A stretch of DNA of 40,469 nucleotides, from positions 2,504,640 through 2,545,108 of the forward strand of contig BFEA01000141.1 of the NCBI GenBank assembly GCA_003427395.1, read 5' to 3'. This DNA comes from Chara braunii. Its lineage: Eukaryota > Streptophyta > Charophyceae > Charales > Characeae. A model generated the notes under the pieces. The model searched no databases. It was not told where the DNA came from and saw only the letters and a list, made by a program, of their open reading frames with translations. A program made the position numbers and the translations under genes. This document shows, piece by piece, positions 39,401 to 40,469 of this stretch; within the stretch, counting starts at the first letter, position 1; each line of letters opens with the position of its first letter.

Positions 39401-40469
39401 GGACTGATGGTGTGGGAGCTCCACGTGGTTCGGCCAAAACTTTTGGAAATCGATCAAGTTTTAAATGCTCGTTGGGACCGGTGAGAGTGACGGATCAGCA
39501 AAAGGATCACCTAGATCGGGTCGCAGATTACGAATAGAGGCGACCGAATCAGAAGTAGAGTCATTTGGACTAGGGGTAGGTAGAGAAGTAGAACTGCTTG
39601 AAGTTGACTCTTTAGATGTAGTAGTATTGGTACTAACCGCAAAAATAGATGACACATTAGGGCGAACGTAGGCAACATACAATTGTTCATCCTCTTTGTG
39701 CTTGCGCCACTTCTTGCAGAACTGCATAACATTGAGAAAAATCAATGGGGGTTCGTGCTTCTCATCCAAGAGGACGGGAAACTCGTTCCCTTGAGCATCT
39801 TTTACCATGAAAAGTGACTCCTTCCACTTGGTCCATTCACATTGGGACTACAGCCAGCCCAAGCCAAGGACTGTGTTGAAGGGACACTTGTCAAGGACAT
39901 AGAAGTTCAATGCGTGAGTGACTGTCTTGCCTTTGTCAAAGCTAGTGCGCATACCTATGACTGCTTGCATAGATGAGACAACCTCTATGTTGGCTACTTG
40001 AGTCTGGCGAGCCATTTGCTTCATTCCCAAGCCCACTTTGCGTATCCCGTGTGGTGAAATGAAGCTAGTCGTAGAACCACAATTAATCAACACACGGAGA
40101 GAGCGGTGGTTTATGAGAAGTTTGAAGAAGATTAACTTCACTGTCCCTTGAGCACGCTGATGTTTCATCTCAGCCCAATGCTCCAAGTGATAGTGAAATT
40201 CGACCGTCTCAAAATCCTCCCAAGGCTCAACATACAAAACATGACAAACTTCAGCCTTGGAATCAGCAAACGATGGGGCTTCGAGAGAGGACTGCTGCTC
40301 TGCATTAGGTTCACTCACTCTCCCTTGCCGTAGAGGGTGTTGATACCAACCCTTCGCCCGATTTTGTTTTCCCCGCAACCTATAACAATCTTGTACCTTA
40401 TGGTTTGTTTCCAGGCAATGCAGGCAACCTCCTTTCTTCATCCTAGCCTTCCATTCAGCCTCACTAATC
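39401..40469 (-). pseudogene. Element 3 zinc knuckle, protease and linker (cut by window edge)
   Basis: From the right edge the frame reads a knuckle CLHCLETNHKVQDC (C-X2-C-X4-H-X4-C, about 40425-40384). The protease follows with VLINCGSTTSFISPHGI (about 40090-40040), where the active-site Asp is replaced by Asn (N-C-G), then LNFYVLDKCPFNTVLGLGWL. TAG at 39848 interrupts the frame, which continues through MVKDAQGNEFPVLLDE and a Ser/Thr-rich linker to 39461 (TAA). The following TIELVEGVVPPKG is in another frame. Gag lies beyond the window. Confidence 0.88.

Overview
The window looks like repeat-dominated nuclear DNA from a plant-type (streptophyte) genome, probably a large-genome charophyte alga or a bryophyte-like plant. 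I cannot prove the species. The reasons are three broken Ty3/gypsy-type LTR retrotransposons (two with a chromodomain-like tail), a DUF659-type hAT transposase, many microsatellites and minisatellites, and a draft assembly with N gaps. No intact host gene could be recognised. Every substantial coding stretch I can name belongs to a mobile element, and all of these are pseudogenes.

Layout. 1-5.1 kb: non-coding, repeat-rich DNA with a sequencing-library junction adapter at 107-144 and four families of decaying tandem repeats. 5.1-13.7 kb: element 1, on the minus strand. It has a candidate 5' LTR (11904-13721), primer binding site, gag, protease, RT/RNase H and integrase (ending at 6020), followed by an acidic ORF that carries a SUMO-interaction-like motif. 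13.7-21.1 kb: element 2, plus strand from 16.1 kb (zinc knuckle, protease, RT, RNase H, integrase, chromodomain-like tail, polypurine tract). The capsid part of gag next to it lies on the opposite strand. 22.2-22.9 kb: a fold-back pair of LTR ends. 22.95-23.84 kb: tetranucleotide arrays of opposite polarity flanking a 38-bp palindromic satellite. 24.5-24.9 kb: hairpin cluster with a tRNA-like pol III head, then a 617-bp N gap. 25.9-26.7 kb: a run of perfect hairpins ending at a TATA box. 27-29.6 kb: minisatellite and unassigned DNA. 29.9-32.6 kb: hAT transposase pseudogene with AT-hook and acidic tail segments. 32.9-33.1 kb: a GTCCGG-motif cluster. 34.7-36.0 kb: 3' LTR of element 3. 36.0-40.47 kb: element 3 on the minus strand, running off the right edge, with a 342-bp MITE inserted beside its RT catalytic motif.

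Most unusual observations: (a) arrays of short perfect inverted repeats placed directly upstream of TATA boxes in LTR-like DNA (12.9-13.2 kb and 26.0-26.6 kb), one TATA box lying in the loop of a perfect 8-bp hairpin; (b) a short motif, GCAGC(GC)CATAGC, recurring in the same orientation relative to each inferred LTR; (c) the acidic ORF with the SIM-like motif behind element 1 pol; (d) gag in antisense next to element 2; (e) the 38-bp palindrome satellite between complementary tetranucleotide arrays. Family assignments come from reading translations by eye. LTR limits are inferred from TG/CA ends, primer sites and one repeated segment, and have not been aligned by software.
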